DNA from: Sphingobacterium sp. HMA12
Lineage (GTDB): Bacteria; Bacteroidota; Bacteroidia; Sphingobacteriales; Sphingobacteriaceae
Assembly: GCF_002933815.1 (NCBI RefSeq)
Contig: NZ_BEYR01000001.1
Coordinates: forward strand, 682,001 to 746,000
Length of the DNA stretch: 64,000 bases
Reading direction: 5' to 3'
Part shown: piece after piece, positions 62,798 to 64,000 of the stretch
Layout of the letters: each line of letters starts with the position of its first letter
Position numbering within the stretch: the stretch's first letter is position 1
The notes under the pieces: generated by a model
Databases searched by the model: none
What the model was told of the DNA's origin: nothing
Seen by the model: only the letters and a program-made list of their open reading frames with translations
Program-made: the position numbers and the translations under genes

Positions 62798-63280
62798 CTA
62801 TTTCCATAGCCTTCTTGCTTCAAGAAATAGTTCGATTTGATTCAATATTTTAGGGAGGTTCTTGAGAATGTCCTGTGTCCAGAACCTAAATACCACATAG
62901 TCCATATCACGGAGCGCTTTATTCACACGCATATCCTTTTGCATGTTGCGTTCGATCTTGGGAATCCAGAATAGGCGGTTAGACTTAATACTTTCCTTAT
63001 TGTTCTTCCAATCGAATCCATGCCAAAATTCACCATCCACAAATATCGCTAGTTTGTATTTTTTGATTACGATGTCGGGAGTTCCCGGAAGGGATTTGTC
63101 GTGGAGGCGAAATCGGATATTGTTTGACCACAGCGCTTTTCGGAGGATAAGTTCTGGTTTGGAATTATTACTTCTGATTTTGGACATATTAAAGCTACGC
63201 TTTGAGGTAGTATAGAAACCAGCTGATTCTTCAAAGCGTGGTACATGTATCCTATCATTTTCATCATCGTAGTTAGCCAT
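62798..63280 (-). CDS. vsr: Very short patch repair (Vsr) endonuclease
   Basis: 160 residues. FNMSKIRSNNSKPELILRKA is the Vsr N-terminal signature, PGTPDIVIKKYKLAIFVDGE carries the catalytic Asp region, and FWHGFDWKNN the following motif. Vsr nicks beside T:G mismatches that arise by deamination of 5-methylcytosine. It therefore fits the C5-cytosine methyltransferase that begins at 63829 on the other strand. Confidence 0.92.
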   Translation of the reverse strand: MANYDDENDRIHVPRFEESAGFYTTSKRSFNMSKIRSNNSKPELILRKALWSNNIRFRLHDKSLPGTPDIVIKKYKLAIFVDGEFWHGFDWKNNKESIKSNRLFWIPKIERNMQKDMRVNKALRDMDYVVFRFWTQDILKNLPKILNQIELFLEARRLWK

Positions 63281-63610
63281 TATTCAAATTTAAGGATAAT
63301 GATAGATATTATTGTACCTTTTAACTAGATATCATTGTAAGACCCTGTTTTGCAATCTATAATAACACATGATACTTGCAGCAGATATACAGAGATAATC
63401 CCTTTTACCCGACCGCGATTATTATAAATTTATGCGTCTTTTACTTTATGATAATCCTTTTATAACGACGGGAATTTTTTAATTCTCATTATTGATTTTC
63501 TCAATAAAAAATCTATTTGAATTTTAATTTGAGTTAAATGATAACAAAAATGTGGTGAAAGTTCACTTATATCCGATTGACTTATAGTCTAAAATTACCG
63601 AGTTTGCAAT
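63281..63610. other. Divergent promoter region of the R-M island
   Basis: 330 AT-rich bp between vsr and the controller gene. No clear C-box repeat could be distinguished by eye. Confidence 0.4.
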
Positions 63611-63829
63611 ATGGATATTAAAGAGAAGATTGGTAAACATCTTAAAATACTAAGAACCAATAAAGGGTTGACACAGGAGAAGTTATCCTATGAGTCTGAG
63701 GTGGATAAGACTTATATCAGTGAGGTTGAAAATGGCAAAAGAAATATTTCTGTAGTCAATCTCGAAAAATTGATTACTACAATGGGGAGTACTGTAAAAG
63801 ATTTTTTTAACCACAAAGATTTTGAATAA
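63611..63829 (+). CDS. XRE-family HTH regulator (R-M controller-like)
   Basis: 72 residues, almost entirely one helix-turn-helix: LKILRTNKGLTQEKLSYESE, then VDKTYISEVENGKRNISVVN. The size and position directly before a DNA methyltransferase (stop and start overlap in TAATG) match C proteins that time expression of restriction-modification genes. Confidence 0.9.
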   Translation: MDIKEKIGKHLKILRTNKGLTQEKLSYESEVDKTYISEVENGKRNISVVNLEKLITTMGSTVKDFFNHKDFE

Positions 63830-64000
63830 TGCCAATTCCAATAATAGATTTATTTGCAGGGCCTGGTGGGCTTGGAGAAGGCTTTTCATCTATCACAGAT
63901 AACGAAGGAAATCGTATATTCCAAATTAAGTTGTCTATTGAGAAAGATCCTTATGCCCATCAGACACTACGATTGCGTAGCTTTTTTAGACAATTTCCAG
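63829..64000 (+). CDS. C5-cytosine DNA methyltransferase, 3' part outside window
   Basis: The frame starts MPIPIIDLFAGPGGLGEGFS, which is motif I (DLFAGPGG) of C5-cytosine methyltransferases and binds SAM. SIEKDPYAHQTLRLRSFFRQ follows as motif II. It is translationally coupled to the XRE gene and accompanied by vsr. A restriction endonuclease may lie beyond the edge. Confidence 0.92.
   Translation, partial: MPIPIIDLFAGPGGLGEGFSSITDNEGNRIFQIKLSIEKDPYAHQTLRLRSFFRQFP

Noticed and set aside
1..64000. tRNA, rRNA, riboswitch or CRISPR features
   Set aside because: No cloverleaf, rRNA or regularly spaced direct repeats were noticed. The repeated elements are the cassette modules. A covariance-model search would be needed to exclude small RNAs.

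Overview
The window looks like the chromosome of a Bacteroidota bacterium, most likely a Sphingobacterium or close relative (inference). Supporting signs are the AT-rich DNA, TAnnTTTG-type -7 boxes with weak ribosome binding sites, TonB-dependent receptors, GLPGLI and DUF1573 proteins, LytTR and ECF-sigma regulators, and 6-bladed beta-propeller lipoproteins. I saw no rRNA, tRNA, CRISPR array or complete insertion sequence.

Left part (1-14.4 kb): an accessory mosaic. It holds a VOC protein cut by the window edge, an acetyltransferase fused in frame to the first residues of a dihydrolipoyl dehydrogenase, an intact and a truncated TetR regulator, a DHA2 drug pump behind a 38-bp palindromic operator, and two decayed short-chain dehydrogenases. 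An AraC regulator diverges from a short 2-isopropylmalate synthase followed by a SnoaL protein. An ArsR-AHSA1-DHFR-like operon and a divergent lipoprotein/ZnuD-like receptor pair come next. Remnants of the cassette family described below lie at 8.5 and 14.7 kb, the second joined to a broken macro-domain gene.

Middle left (15.4-28.7 kb): an orphan LytTR regulator whose receiver lacks the phospho-acceptor Asp. After it, a Cys-rich secreted peptide is followed by a beta-propeller lipoprotein, a DUF1573 lipoprotein, a type I signal peptidase and a Wzy_C/O-antigen-ligase-like protein with TPRs. Then come a TonB receptor, a GLPGLI protein, an ECF sigma/anti-sigma pair and a transglutaminase-like lipoprotein.

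Main feature (28.8-61.2 kb): a tandem, same-strand array of paralogous genes. Each has the same promoter module (an inverted repeat exactly 45 bp upstream of a TACTTTTG box, with the ATG 25 bp further on) and the same roughly 90-residue head beginning MANQFLIKET. The head is followed by a different parallel beta-helix (tailspike/pectate-lyase-like) body. Some copies end in phage tail-fibre-like coiled tails. None has a signal peptide. Six copies are intact (28907, 31827, 51253, 53689, 56260, 58806), one is frameshifted (36019), two are heads only (33910, 34440), and two remnants lie outside the array. This resembles a bank of interchangeable receptor-binding proteins for a phage tail, tailocin or contractile injection system encoded elsewhere; the architecture is read directly and the function is inferred.

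Inside the array, at 39.1-50.0 kb, sits what looks like a RiPP cluster. It has a 68-residue Gly-Gly-leader precursor, a radical SAM/SPASM maturase, a secreted alpha/beta hydrolase, a C39-peptidase ABC exporter and its HlyD partner on one strand. On the other strand are a GT25 glycosyltransferase, an unassigned protein, a glycosyltransferase-like protein with a C-terminal PqqD/RRE-like domain, and a double GT2 protein. An IS256-type transposase remnant lies at its right border.

Right end (61.2-64 kb): small membrane and coiled-coil genes, then a restriction-modification island with a Vsr endonuclease, an XRE controller and the start of a C5-cytosine methyltransferase cut by the window edge.
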